DNA of 64,000 bases, taken from NCBI GenBank assembly GCA_039964455.1, contig JBDVXK010000010.1, positions 62,001 through 126,000 of the forward strand. Direction: 5' to 3'. The DNA comes from CALJFL01 sp039964455. GTDB taxonomy: Bacteria; Pseudomonadota; Gammaproteobacteria; Pseudomonadales; Halieaceae. Positions 44,793 through 54,146 of this stretch are shown piece after piece. The notes beneath the pieces are model-generated. The model worked only from the letters and a program-made list of their open reading frames with translations. It was not told where the DNA came from and searched no databases. Each line of letters opens with the position of its first letter. The stretch's first letter is position 1. The position numbers were made by a program, and so were the translations under genes.

Positions 44793-45774
44793 GAGCAACC
44801 CGCAGGCGTCGCCAGGTGCGCCAGGCGCCCCAGCTGTGATAGAGCCAGTACAACAGAAATATGACTGCAATAGGTACCCAGTGCAGGCTTTGTCTCGGGC
44901 GGAAACTCACGGTTTCGTAGAGCTCGGGCTCCAGCTCAGCAATAGTTTCAGAGGCCTGGGCCAGTTGCTCCCGGTCCAAAGCCTGAAAGTCCTGGCCACC
45001 GGTGACCTCGGAGACGCGCTGGATTGTGTTTAGATCCAGTGCTTCTTCACCAACTGCTGCCGGGTCGCCTATGGCGATGGTATAAATCCGTATATCGTGG
45101 GTCGCTGCCACCTTTGCAGCATCGATGGGGGGAACCGTGCTGCCCGTATCGTTGCCATCCGTGAGTATCACCATAACCCGATTGTCAGAGTCGCCATCCA
45201 GAAATAACTTTATGGCCAGACCAATGGCGTCGCCAAAGACTGTGCTCTGGCCGGCCATACCAATCTCTGTTTCGGTCAGCAGTTGATCCCACACCGCATG
45301 ATCGTCAGTAAAAGGTGTTTGCAGATAAGCTGCGCTGCCAAAAACGATGAGACCGAGCCGATCCGAGTCATGGTGGGTGCCAGCATTGGCCAACACGTAT
45401 TTCACAGCGTCCAGTCGGTTGACCGAAGTGCCATCTGGCAGCGTAAAGTCGGTGGCCTCCATCGAACCTGAAAGATCGACGGCTACCATCAGGTCTCGGC
45501 CAGATTTCTGCTGCTCGACGGGCGCTCCTACCCAGGTAGGCTTTGCCGCTGCCAGCACCAGACACAGCCACATGAAAGCCACCAGAAACTGTTGGCTACG
45601 ATCTCGTTGTACGACCGTGGCGCCGGTTTCAGGGCGCTCTTCGCTTAGCTCTACCAGGGTATCAAAGAAGGGCACTTTTACTGAATCCCGACTCTGCTTG
45701 TATGCAGGCATCAGGCGCATAAGCACGGGTAGCGCGAGCAGTAGCAGCAACCAAGGGTAGGTAAGCTCAAGCAA
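44782..45774 (-). CDS. batA: VWA domain protein (BatA)
   Basis: A 330-residue membrane protein with an N-terminal helix (LTYPWLLLLLALPVLMRL), a second helix (about 55-75), a von Willebrand A domain with MIDAS DLSGSMEATD (about 92-101), and a C-terminal helix (about 295-315). The start is taken as TTG at 45774, which begins the usual MLELTYPWLL pattern and overlaps the end of the DUF4381 gene by 8 bases; no ATG is available nearby. Probably acts with MoxR at the membrane. Confidence 0.85.
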   Translation of the reverse strand: MLELTYPWLLLLLALPVLMRLMPAYKQSRDSVKVPFFDTLVELSEERPETGATVVQRDRSQQFLVAFMWLCLVLAAAKPTWVGAPVEQQKSGRDLMVAVDLSGSMEATDFTLPDGTSVNRLDAVKYVLANAGTHHDSDRLGLIVFGSAAYLQTPFTDDHAVWDQLLTETEIGMAGQSTVFGDAIGLAIKLFLDGDSDNRVMVILTDGNDTGSTVPPIDAAKVAATHDIRIYTIAIGDPAAVGEEALDLNTIQRVSEVTGGQDFQALDREQLAQASETIAELEPELYETVSFRPRQSLHWVPIAVIFLLYWLYHSWGAWRTWRRLRVAHAE

Positions 45775-46267
45775 GGTGCTCGTTCTCCCTGTGGCTTTTA
45801 ACCCAGATCCTCGCTGCAGCCAGCAGGCGATCTCTCTGCACCTCAGAGAGCATAACTTCCCGGTACACACCCTCGGCAAGCAGGGTGCTTAACTCTTCAT
45901 CAAATGGCTTCGTGTCGCATTTTTGGTTGAGGAATGCGGGCCAGGGGGCGCCAGCTAACTGAGCTGTTTCGGGCCTGTTGTAGGCAGTGACCGCCGTAAT
46001 CTTCAGCAGCTTGCTCAGCTCTGCAAGATAGCTGTCTGACGGCGGAATACGGGAGAGCCTGGCCAGTGCTTCTTTACGATAGCGGTTGCGATACCAGTGA
46101 ACCAGGTGCCGCCAGGCCCACCGACTCAAGTACACTATCAAAATTCCTGCGATGAACCACCAACCGATAGTCTGCGGTAGCCAGCTAATACCTGTCGGGC
46201 TGACAACCTCGACAAAATCGCCCAGGGCATAGTTGCCAAAAGTTTCCGGTAGCGGTGGGGCGCTCAT
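45767..46267 (-). CDS. DUF4381 family membrane protein
   Basis: A 166-residue protein that is a standard member of gammaproteobacterial Bat operons. One transmembrane helix (about 32-52) follows a short Pro-rich N-terminus (PPLPETFGNYALGDFVEVVSP). The rest is a cytoplasmic helical domain with a conserved ELSKLLKITAVTAY segment. It overlaps the DUF58 gene by 4 bases (ATGA). Its molecular role is unknown. Confidence 0.85.
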   Translation of the reverse strand: MSAPPLPETFGNYALGDFVEVVSPTGISWLPQTIGWWFIAGILIVYLSRWAWRHLVHWYRNRYRKEALARLSRIPPSDSYLAELSKLLKITAVTAYNRPETAQLAGAPWPAFLNQKCDTKPFDEELSTLLAEGVYREVMLSEVQRDRLLAAARIWVKSHRENEHLA

Positions 46268-47202
46268 GTGCGGCTGGCCTGGCCGCCAAGTTTACGGCGC
46301 AGTTGGTCGGAGACAGGGGTGGCTGTCTCAATGGGTAAAATAGGTATGTCGTTTCTCTGGAGATCCTCTTGCACCCTGGCCAGAGAGCTCTCGAAGCGAG
46401 CTTCAAATTTTTCACCCAGGCCGTGCTGCTCGGGATTTATCTCCAGTTGGAACCGACCGTCGCTGACTACCAGCTTCTCGGCCTTGCCTATGTCTCTTTC
46501 CAGCGGGTCATAGATCATCGCGCAAACAATATCGTTGTGCTCACGAACACGGCGCAGCGTCGCCAGCGTATGCTCGTTCCAGCCGAAGAAATCCGATACT
46601 ACGATGACCAGGTAGTCATGCCCGATACTGCGTTCCAGCTGGTCCAGCGCATTGCCCAATGCTGCCGGGTTACTCTCGTGCCCGGGCTCTACCGACAAGT
46701 CGTTGTTCATGTCCACAAGGGTGCTTAGCCAGGCCATCAGCTTGCGTTCGTTACGGCTTGGTTTAACTTCTACCAGATCCTTGTCGTTGAACAGGATAGA
46801 GCCCACCCGATCTCCCACGCTCAGTGTCCGCCATGCTGTCAGGGCGGCCACTTCGGTTGCGACCACGGACTTCATCTTTCGTTGGCTGCCAAAAAACATC
46901 GGCAGGCGCTGATCAGCTACCACGAAAACGGGCCGGTCACGCTCCTCGGTATAGACGCGAACATGTGGTTTGCCCGTGCGGTTGGTAACCCGCCAGTCCA
47001 TGGTGCGTATATCGTCACCAGGCCTGTAATGCCGCAGTTCGTCGAAGTCCAGACCGCGGCCGCGCAGGCGTGAGCGTTTTCTCCCCGCTAGCAGAGAGCG
47101 TATGGGCTGCTTCGGCAGGTAGCTGAAACCCCTGGCACTGTGCCTCAGGCGAACCAGCGCCTTCAGGTTTGTGTAAACATCATCGGCCTGGTCCAAGGTC
47201 AT
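46264..47202 (-). CDS. DUF58 domain protein
   Basis: A 312-residue soluble protein with the signature GRGLDFDELRHYRPGDDIRTMDWRVTNRTGKPHVRVYTEERDRPV split around 50-90 and a VWA-like fold behind it. Such proteins accompany MoxR ATPases and are thought to act as adaptors. The start ATG lies 7 bases after the moxR stop; it overlaps the DUF4381 gene by 4 bases. Confidence 0.9.
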   Translation of the reverse strand: MTLDQADDVYTNLKALVRLRHSARGFSYLPKQPIRSLLAGRKRSRLRGRGLDFDELRHYRPGDDIRTMDWRVTNRTGKPHVRVYTEERDRPVFVVADQRLPMFFGSQRKMKSVVATEVAALTAWRTLSVGDRVGSILFNDKDLVEVKPSRNERKLMAWLSTLVDMNNDLSVEPGHESNPAALGNALDQLERSIGHDYLVIVVSDFFGWNEHTLATLRRVREHNDIVCAMIYDPLERDIGKAEKLVVSDGRFQLEINPEQHGLGEKFEARFESSLARVQEDLQRNDIPILPIETATPVSDQLRRKLGGQASRT

Positions 47203-47209
47203 AGCCAGG

Positions 47210-48178
47210 TCAGGCCACCGCCACCAATTTCACCAGCTCGTCAATGACCTGATCCGGACTGATATTGTCGGCAATAGCATCGTAGGTGAGAATCATCCTG
47301 TGTCGCAGAACCGAGTGGATGATCGAGCTCACATCCTCCGGTATCACGTGATCACGGCCGGCTAGCCATGCGTTGGCTCTACTGCAGCGATGTAGCGCAA
47401 TGCTGGCCCGTGGGCTGGATCCGGTGTTGATCCAGCCATCCAGCTCAGCGGAGTAGCTCGCCGGTTGCCGCGTGGCCATAACCAGGTCAACAATATATTG
47501 CTCTACCGATGGGCTGACCTTCATCTTCTGAATGACATCCCGCGCCGCAAAGATGTGATCCTGCGAAATCGAGGTCAGCGATTCGGCTTGCTCCCCCTCT
47601 TCGGCCTGTAGCATTTGCACTATCGCCAGTTCGGCATCGGTCTGTGGATAGTCGACGGTAATCTTCATCAGAAACCTGTCCATTTGTGCCTCAGGCAGTG
47701 GATAGGTTCCCTCCTGTTCGATGGGGTTCTGCGTGGCCAAAACCATGAACAGGGCGGGTAAGGGGTAGGTCTTGCCAGCGACAGTAACCTGACGCTCCTC
47801 CATAGCCTCCAGCAGTGCCGATTGCACTTTTGCCGGCGCCCGGTTGATTTCATCCGCCAGCACTAACTCGCTAAATATAGGGCCCGGCTGGAATTGCAGC
47901 TCCGACTTGCCCTGATTGTCCTGGTAGATTTCATTGCCGGTAACGTCCGAGGGCAGCAGGTCAGGGGTGAACTGGATCCGCCCCAGCTTGGCAGTGAGCA
48001 CCCTCGATAATGTCTTGATGGATCGGGTCTTGGCGGTGCCGGGCAAGCCTTCCAGAAGGACATTGCCATTACAAAGCAGTGCCAAGGTCAGCGTTCTGAC
48101 TACCTCTTCCTGACCAATTACCGATTTGGCCATCTGTCCCATCATTGATTGGATGGCATTGTGATGTTCGTCAGACAA
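47210..48178 (-). CDS. MoxR family AAA+ ATPase
   Basis: A 322-residue ATPase thought to act as a chaperone for VWA proteins and cell envelope maturation. Walker A GLPGTAKTRS (about 39-48), Walker B LVLADEINRAP (about 101-111), sensor segments (ATQNPIEQEGTYPLPEAQMDRF) and the C-terminal lid domain are present. It is first gene of the leftward Bat operon and has a promoter candidate in the divergent spacer to mltF. Confidence 0.93.
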   Translation of the reverse strand: MSDEHHNAIQSMMGQMAKSVIGQEEVVRTLTLALLCNGNVLLEGLPGTAKTRSIKTLSRVLTAKLGRIQFTPDLLPSDVTGNEIYQDNQGKSELQFQPGPIFSELVLADEINRAPAKVQSALLEAMEERQVTVAGKTYPLPALFMVLATQNPIEQEGTYPLPEAQMDRFLMKITVDYPQTDAELAIVQMLQAEEGEQAESLTSISQDHIFAARDVIQKMKVSPSVEQYIVDLVMATRQPASYSAELDGWINTGSSPRASIALHRCSRANAWLAGRDHVIPEDVSSIIHSVLRHRMILTYDAIADNISPDQVIDELVKLVAVA

Positions 48179-48235
48179 GGGATATCTCCCGGCGGGTTAT
48201 AGGATAAGGGCGGCGTGTCGCTATTTGTGACACCA

Positions 48236-48264
48236 ATTATAGTCTCCCCTTGGTTGACAGCCCA
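48236..48264 (-). promoter_or_regulatory. Promoter candidate for the moxR-bat operon
   Basis: On the minus strand a perfect TATAAT (48241-48236) lies 58 bases before the moxR ATG, with a weak TGGGCT (48264-48259) 17 bases further upstream. Just downstream an imperfect inverted repeat GTGTCGC/GTGACAC (48214-48232) overlaps the expected start of transcription and could be an operator. Confidence 0.4.
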
Positions 48265-48353
48265 GTATTCATGGTCCGCCAGTCGGGTTATATTTGTTGC
48301 ACAAGAAAGAGACCAGAGTTCGGGACGTGAATTTAGAATCCAAACCGGGGGCA

Positions 48354-49790
48354 ATGCTGCCTGTACGGATCGTGGCGCTGTGCGCCCTGTTAATGGCGCT
48401 GCCTTCCAATGCGTTTGAACCTGCCGCTGAAATTATGGAAAGCTGGCACGGCGACCTTGCGGGCATACGCGAGCGAGGGGTCCTGCGCGCGCTGGTGGTA
48501 CCCAGTCGTACCGGGTATTTTTTTGACGGACTGGAACCCAGGGGCCTGTCACATGATTCCCTGGTGCAGTTTGAACAATACCTCAACCGTCACTTCAAAA
48601 CTGGCACCCTGACGCTGGATGTGGTGTTTATACCCGTCAACCGCGATCAGGTGATTCCCTATCTGGAAAATGGTATCGGCGACCTCGCCGTTACCAATAT
48701 GACCATTACCCGCGATCGCCAACACTATGTCGATTTTTCTGATCCGGTACTAACGGGTGTGAAGGAACTGCTGGTTACCAATAAAAGTGTGGGACCGTTG
48801 GAATCCCTTAGCGGACAACGTATCCATATACGCGCAAGTAGCAGTTATTTTCCCAGTTTGATGCGGGCGAATAATCAATTACTGATGTCTGGTCAAACTC
48901 CTGCCGATTATGTGATTGTTGATGAATTCCTGGAAGACGAGGATTTACTGGAAATGGTCAACGCGGGATTGATTCCTGCGGTTATTGTCGACTCCCACAA
49001 AGCGGAATTCTGGGCGAAGATTTTTGAAAACCTGAAAATTCATGATGATATCTCGGTCCGTGAGGGCGCAGATATTGGTTGGGTGATGCGCAAGAACACC
49101 CCGGAGCTGAAGAAATTTGTTAATCGCTATTTGAAAGGCCACCGCAAGGGCACGATGTTTGGCAACATCGTGTTTGAGCGTTATCTGGAGGATACAGATT
49201 ACGTAAGAAATGCGCTGGACAGTGAGGAGCTGGAGAAGTTGAGAGCGGTGCAGGGCTACTTCAAAAAATATGCCCAGATGTATGACTTTGACTGGCTTAT
49301 GCTATTGGCCCTGGCGTATCAGGAGTCTCGACTCGAGCCACGTGCCCGCAGTTCATCTGGCGCCATGGGCATCATGCAGATCAAGCCGTCCACAGCTGGC
49401 GACAAAAATGTCGCTATTAAAAATATCGATAAGATTGAGAATAATATTCACGCCGGGGTAAAGTACTTACGCTTTATACGTGATCACTACTTCGGTGATA
49501 GCGACATGGATGATCTCAACAAGGCCTTGTTCACCTTTGCTTCGTATAATGCCGGGCCAAACCGTGTTTCCAAATTGCGTGCTGAGGCGAAGCGGCGTGG
49601 CTTGGATCACAATGTCTGGTTCGACAGTGTAGAAAAAGTGGCAGCGCAGCGAGTGGGGCGGGAGCCGGTCAATTACGTTGGTAGTATCTTGAAGTACTGG
49701 GTGGCGTATAAGCTGGCTCTGGAAAACACCACCATCACGCCGCAGGCCTGGGAGCTCGCATTGTTGTCACTGGCTGCAGATGCCGGTTGA
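48354..49790 (+). CDS. mltF: Membrane-bound lytic murein transglycosylase MltF
   Basis: Cleaves peptidoglycan glycan strands in the periplasm. From ATG 48354 the protein has 478 residues, beginning with a signal peptide (cleaved after PSNA). An N-terminal solute-binding-type regulatory domain (about 30-265) and a C-terminal SLT lytic domain follow, with the catalytic Glu in ALAYQESRLEP and the GAMGIMQI and YNAGPNRV motifs. A longer frame from TTG 48294 would bury the signal peptide and is not favoured. No lipobox is seen. The HNH nuclease converges on it after 9 bases. Confidence 0.9.
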   Translation: MLPVRIVALCALLMALPSNAFEPAAEIMESWHGDLAGIRERGVLRALVVPSRTGYFFDGLEPRGLSHDSLVQFEQYLNRHFKTGTLTLDVVFIPVNRDQVIPYLENGIGDLAVTNMTITRDRQHYVDFSDPVLTGVKELLVTNKSVGPLESLSGQRIHIRASSSYFPSLMRANNQLLMSGQTPADYVIVDEFLEDEDLLEMVNAGLIPAVIVDSHKAEFWAKIFENLKIHDDISVREGADIGWVMRKNTPELKKFVNRYLKGHRKGTMFGNIVFERYLEDTDYVRNALDSEELEKLRAVQGYFKKYAQMYDFDWLMLLALAYQESRLEPRARSSSGAMGIMQIKPSTAGDKNVAIKNIDKIENNIHAGVKYLRFIRDHYFGDSDMDDLNKALFTFASYNAGPNRVSKLRAEAKRRGLDHNVWFDSVEKVAAQRVGREPVNYVGSILKYWVAYKLALENTTITPQAWELALLSLAADAG

Positions 49791-49799
49791 GTGCTTGCG

Positions 49800-50351
49800 C
49801 TAATTGGCCCAGGCGCGTTTGGCTTTGAATCGCTTAGACAGGTAGTCCATCTGGTCGGCAAGGATTCTGTCCTTGGCCAGAAAATGCCATTCAAAGGGGT
49901 TGGGGCGAAACGGTACCGCCAGCAGTGGCATGTTCGCTTCCTCCGGAGTGCGATCGTCTTTCTGCCAGTTGCAGCGCTTACAGGCAGCAACAACATTCTC
50001 CCACCGGTCTGTCCCGCCTCGGGATACAGGCATTACATGGTCTCTGGTTAATTCTGATCGTGATAGTCGTTGGCCACAGTACAGGCAGCAATTATCGTCA
50101 CGGCGGAAGAGGGTGCGATTACACAGTGGCGGGGAGAAGCCGTTGATGATGCGGCCCTGCAGGGCAATGATTGGCTGGATATCGATTCGTGAGCGAAGGC
50201 CACTGAGACGCTGGATACCACCAAAAATTGGGGGAAGGGGCTCCCCGATGCCATAAACGACGTCGCCGCGGGCATAGGCAGTGACTGCCTCGTGGGCGCT
50301 GAGCCAACCGCGTGGCTGTCCAGCAAGATCCAATTTCAGGATAGTTTGCAT
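49800..50351 (-). CDS. HNH endonuclease family protein
   Basis: A 183-residue protein with a C-terminal HNH domain. CLYCG and CKRCN give the zinc pair, and TRDHVMPVSRGGTDRWENVVAAC carries the catalytic His and the HNH Asn. Start at ATG 50351 is preceded by GGGAG; the reading frame upstream to 50507 has poor codon use and is not counted. Related proteins are common next to housekeeping genes in gammaproteobacteria, and their function is not established. No toxin, restriction or phage partner is adjacent. Confidence 0.85.
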   Translation of the reverse strand: MQTILKLDLAGQPRGWLSAHEAVTAYARGDVVYGIGEPLPPIFGGIQRLSGLRSRIDIQPIIALQGRIINGFSPPLCNRTLFRRDDNCCLYCGQRLSRSELTRDHVMPVSRGGTDRWENVVAACKRCNWQKDDRTPEEANMPLLAVPFRPNPFEWHFLAKDRILADQMDYLSKRFKAKRAWAN

Positions 50352-50526
50352 GATCTCCCACTCAAAGGGATAGCTAGAAACTACTGCAATTTGTGGAACA
50401 TAACAATCGTCTATTTCTGGTAAATAATCCCGCGTTGATGCCCGTGTGAAGACAGCTGGCTTGCACTGTCTGGGCATTGGCGTGCTTAATTGCCGTAGCT
50501 TGGGCAAAAACAGGAACTGAATACCC

Positions 50527-52077
50527 TTGGACTCTACCAGTCAAAGCCTGCCTGCATTGGGCAGTAACGCCGATGCGATTGCTTTTCGTGCATGTCTTTT
50601 GCTGGGGGTGGTCATAATACTTGTGGCGATCTGGAAGAACCCCTTCCTGCCCATGCAGGATCTGCCGCAGCACCTCTACATGGCCTGGGTTGCCAACAAC
50701 TACAGCGATGCCGCCCTGGGGCTGGATGACGCCTACCTGCTTCGCGACCAGTTTGGTCCCTACCGTGCGACTTACCTGTTACAACGGTTGTTCAGTGTGG
50801 TGGTGACCCCAACGACTTCGGTGCGCGTTATCGTTTCGCTATATGTGCTTTTAGTCGCGGCGTTGGCGTGGCAATTACAGCGGTTTAGTAATGACCAAAC
50901 GGTTGCCTGGGCCGCTTTGTTGCTGCTGCCGGCAGCTATGCATCCAATGTATTTTTATGGATTTCTCAATTTCACTTTTTCAATCCCTGTATTGCTCTTT
51001 GCATTGCTGAATATGAGGCAGCTGCTCTTGGCGGAAAGTGTAAGAGCATTCTGGCAGCAGGGCCTCTGGGTTGGCTTACTGTTTTTGATTCATCCCTACA
51101 CGCTGCTGGTTTATACGGTGCTTGTCCTGGCGTCTACAGCCGTGCTGGCCCGTGGCCGTAATTCATTGCTGCTGGGGCTGGTGACACTTTTCTTTTGTCT
51201 CACCTTATTTTTTGGCTGGATGATCTACGCGTCTCCGCCTTCCTCCGCAGCGGGATCTGCTTCATTACTCGATGCTAAGTTGGTCTGGTGGCCCTCGCAG
51301 TACACCCTGAAGTTTCTGGCAATGATGTTTACTGGAATGCGATTTAATGCCGGTGTTGATTGGGCCACTCTGGCTATCTGGGTGGCCGTTATTCCCCTGA
51401 TGGTGCTGGGTTATTGGCGATGTAGTAATAACTATGCTGCGGGCCTATGGTTGCCGGTGCTTGCAGTTTTAGCGCTGGCAGGTTTTTTTGCCTTGCCCTT
51501 CAGTGTGCAAACTGATGCCCGTTTCACGTTTTTTGGCGTGCGTATGGCTCCTATTTTTCTCTTCCTGCTTGTTGCCGCTGTGTCGACTCTGCCGCTGCAC
51601 TCACTGGCTGGCAGGATGGTAGCCATCGCTGCGTTATCTCTTACGGTGTCTGGTGCGGTTTTGCATGATCGTGTAGCGAAGGAAGTTGCAGAGATTTCAC
51701 CCGTGATCGACAAGATGCGGGCTGGCGAAGCTGTTCTGCCGTTGATCAGTAATTCCCGGTCCACGTATCTTGATCCGGTTTTCTTTGCCCAGTTTCATTA
51801 CCACGGTGTGTTTTATTACCACCTGCTATCGCCGGGTGGCGCCAACCCGGACCTTTTCCATAATCGATTGATGCCGGTAGCGTTCAAAGCGGGCGGACGG
51901 CCCCCACGCCCACCGCAGAGGCAGCTTTATCGTTGGCCGGAGTATCATCAGCACTACCGTTATGTACTAAGCAGGGGGCTGGACCCCCGTATCCATTCGC
52001 AGCTGCAGGGGTCTACGCAGGCAGTGGCTAAATCAGGTGATTGGCATCTTTATGATCTGGGAGAGCCGGCGCGCTGA
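50527..52077 (+). CDS. Multi-spanning membrane protein, glycosyltransferase GT-C-like
   Basis: A 516-residue protein with about 11 transmembrane helices, then a hydrophilic C-terminal part of about 130 residues rich in Pro, Arg and aromatic residues. The first extracytoplasmic loop contains DLPQHLYMAW and an LRDQFGPYRATYLLQ segment, the layout of GT-C glycosyltransferases that use lipid-linked sugars with acidic residues in that loop. This assignment is an inference from topology; no family was recognised. The start is TTG at 50527, ten bases after AGGA. It abuts the convergent hydrolase gene. Confidence 0.7.
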   Translation: MDSTSQSLPALGSNADAIAFRACLLLGVVIILVAIWKNPFLPMQDLPQHLYMAWVANNYSDAALGLDDAYLLRDQFGPYRATYLLQRLFSVVVTPTTSVRVIVSLYVLLVAALAWQLQRFSNDQTVAWAALLLLPAAMHPMYFYGFLNFTFSIPVLLFALLNMRQLLLAESVRAFWQQGLWVGLLFLIHPYTLLVYTVLVLASTAVLARGRNSLLLGLVTLFFCLTLFFGWMIYASPPSSAAGSASLLDAKLVWWPSQYTLKFLAMMFTGMRFNAGVDWATLAIWVAVIPLMVLGYWRCSNNYAAGLWLPVLAVLALAGFFALPFSVQTDARFTFFGVRMAPIFLFLLVAAVSTLPLHSLAGRMVAIAALSLTVSGAVLHDRVAKEVAEISPVIDKMRAGEAVLPLISNSRSTYLDPVFFAQFHYHGVFYYHLLSPGGANPDLFHNRLMPVAFKAGGRPPRPPQRQLYRWPEYHQHYRYVLSRGLDPRIHSQLQGSTQAVAKSGDWHLYDLGEPAR

Positions 52078-53994
52078 CTACTCGCTATTGCGTTGCAGGA
52101 ACTGTATCAGCGGTCCTATCACCTGGTTGTCTTGGCCGTCTTCTGCTGTAAGTACATCGAGATGTGAATAGCCTTCCGAGATGTGTACCTCATAACCGGC
52201 CGAGGCGCCGCCGTAACTGGGAAATGCGATGCTTGGCTGAGCCTCATCGACCAGGCGCGGGGTAATGCCATCGCAACTGGAAGTCGTGCAGGCCCCTATC
52301 GCCTTGGCAAACCCCGCGAATGAACCGGGCGTCGGTGTTAAACCATTACTGCCGCCGAAACCAATCACGGGGATATTGATGTTTCCCGCCTGCGTCCGGT
52401 TGTCTATATCGCTGCGGCCTCTGCCCTGTGGGGGTGGTGCGGATAGCTGGCTCGTATCCAGGCCCAGCTCGGCGGTAGTGCCCAGGCCCGATGAAGGGTA
52501 GTACCAGTCGAAAAAATTGGTATCGCCTTTGTAGGTAGCTGTAAGAAGGCGGCCTTCGAAGTCGGTGGGTTCGACTTCAACTCCCCAGACTTTGCCGCGC
52601 GCCGGTTCTGTGGGTGCGGGGCCATTGTCGCTGAGTACCTCGGCGGGAAGTTCTTCATCGAAGTTCAGCCAGGTGGTCAGGCCGTCAACTTCAGGGCCGG
52701 GTGCGCCAATTGATGTGGCGAGGAAGGGTGCAGCAGCGGCGCCTAATCCATCATCGTCCAGATACTGTCCGTAAAGAGAGACTGACGTTCCCTTGGCATC
52801 GCCGATAAGTACCCTGACCGGGAAGAGCGCTGGTACCTTGTCGAATGCGTTATTGCCCTCTATGCCGTTCTGGTCCTGTTGCAGGATCGACAGCCCGCTG
52901 TCACCCTTCAGGTCGCCGTCCAGGGCGACCAACTCGCCGGCGGCAAATGTCTCTGTGTTAATCAATCCGGCGGCGTAGGCGTCGGTGGGTAGCGTGCAGG
53001 CCACGTTGCTAAAGGCAGCGCAGTCTGCAGCCTCTGTTTCAACTGTGCAGGCCGTAATGCCGTCCAGACAGCGCGGAGCCTGATCGCGCACAGCGCCAAA
53101 GAGACCCCCATCGAAGCGGGCTTCTATACGGTCCAGTGTGTCTTCAGTTGCCGGTTCAGTAACAGAACCTCCCCCTCCCTCTAAAAGAACCAGCCCGCGC
53201 AGGCGTTGGTAGCCCGCCTCAACCGCTTCGTCTCCAAAGTCGAAATCTGTGGCAGCATAGCGAGCCGCATATCCCGTACCAGCGGAGTGTCCACCCAGAA
53301 AGACATTGCCATTGCGTGCCTGGGACAGGGCATGCTGAACGATGGCGTCTATGTCCAGCGAGTGCACGAGGGTTGTCCAGTTAGCAATAAAGGCCAGATC
53401 ACTGGCAGCGTTGTAGGTGATTATTCGGCGATTGGGGCCGTCAACCAGCCGCTGATCTAACTCCAGGCCCAGCGCACCCCCGAACAGGAAGTCCAGCGCA
53501 AGGAACGCGTCGCTGTCCTGTTCTGCCAGCTCGAGCCCGGCTCTGTCTTCCAGTTGCTCTGAGCGGCGGTCCATGGCCCAGACCTCCAGAATCATTGCAG
53601 TTTCGTCTCGAGTGCGCCGCATCAGCTGGTCTGCGAGAATGGCAAAGTTGGGCGCACCACCCTCGAAACCCGGCACCAGTACCAGAATCGCATCGGCTTG
53701 TATTTCACTGGCATCTGACAGGAAATAGCGGGTATAGAGAGCGTTGTTTAGATTGGGGCCCTCACTGCCGAAGTGTTGCAGAAGCTTTGTGTTATCTACC
53801 ACCACACCGGGCGTGCCGGGTGTCATCGCCGGGGTGGCATCGCTGGGAATGCTTTCGGTCTGCTGAAGCAGCACAACCGGCTCAGGTTGCGGCATTTCAG
53901 GCGTGCCGGGGTCGTTTCCGCCACGGCGCGAGCTATCATTGCAGGCAGTAAGTCCCAGAGCGGTGCAACACAGGGCGATCTTAAGAAATCTCAA
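52078..53994 (-). CDS. Large lipoprotein with alpha/beta hydrolase fold
   Basis: A 638-residue secreted lipoprotein with lipobox LTAC (Cys18) and a Ser/Gly/Pro-rich linker. The hydrolase domain has the nucleophile elbow GGHSAG (Ser237), an early VLVPGFEGG oxyanion-type loop, and a C-terminal His in EGYSHLDVL. A loop of paired cysteines (CLDGITACTVETEAADCAAF, ACTLP) sits after the nucleophile and a second pair in CTTSSCDG near the end, probably disulfides. The substrate is unknown; the size is large for a simple esterase. A weak promoter-like TTGTGG/TATAAA lies in the divergent spacer. Confidence 0.75.
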   Translation of the reverse strand: MRFLKIALCCTALGLTACNDSSRRGGNDPGTPEMPQPEPVVLLQQTESIPSDATPAMTPGTPGVVVDNTKLLQHFGSEGPNLNNALYTRYFLSDASEIQADAILVLVPGFEGGAPNFAILADQLMRRTRDETAMILEVWAMDRRSEQLEDRAGLELAEQDSDAFLALDFLFGGALGLELDQRLVDGPNRRIITYNAASDLAFIANWTTLVHSLDIDAIVQHALSQARNGNVFLGGHSAGTGYAARYAATDFDFGDEAVEAGYQRLRGLVLLEGGGGSVTEPATEDTLDRIEARFDGGLFGAVRDQAPRCLDGITACTVETEAADCAAFSNVACTLPTDAYAAGLINTETFAAGELVALDGDLKGDSGLSILQQDQNGIEGNNAFDKVPALFPVRVLIGDAKGTSVSLYGQYLDDDGLGAAAAPFLATSIGAPGPEVDGLTTWLNFDEELPAEVLSDNGPAPTEPARGKVWGVEVEPTDFEGRLLTATYKGDTNFFDWYYPSSGLGTTAELGLDTSQLSAPPPQGRGRSDIDNRTQAGNINIPVIGFGGSNGLTPTPGSFAGFAKAIGACTTSSCDGITPRLVDEAQPSIAFPSYGGASAGYEVHISEGYSHLDVLTAEDGQDNQVIGPLIQFLQRNSE

Positions 53995-54146
53995 TGCTGG
54001 TTTCCTTGCTTGATATTGGTTTTAGCCGCGACGCGAATTGAAGGTAGCCATGATACAGTTGTGGCTGATGGCGAGGTTCCATTATAAAGCGTATGGAGCG
54101 CGCCTCATCGCTTTGAAGAATAATAATGCTGACCGGGAGAGCATAA

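Noticed and set aside
49800..50351. HNH nuclease as a defence or toxin gene
   Set aside because: No immunity, restriction or phage genes are adjacent; related housekeeping-linked HNH proteins are common.
50352..50507. N-terminal extension of the HNH gene
   Set aside because: Codon use is AT-rich and unlike the gene body; ATG 50351 has a good GGGAG site.
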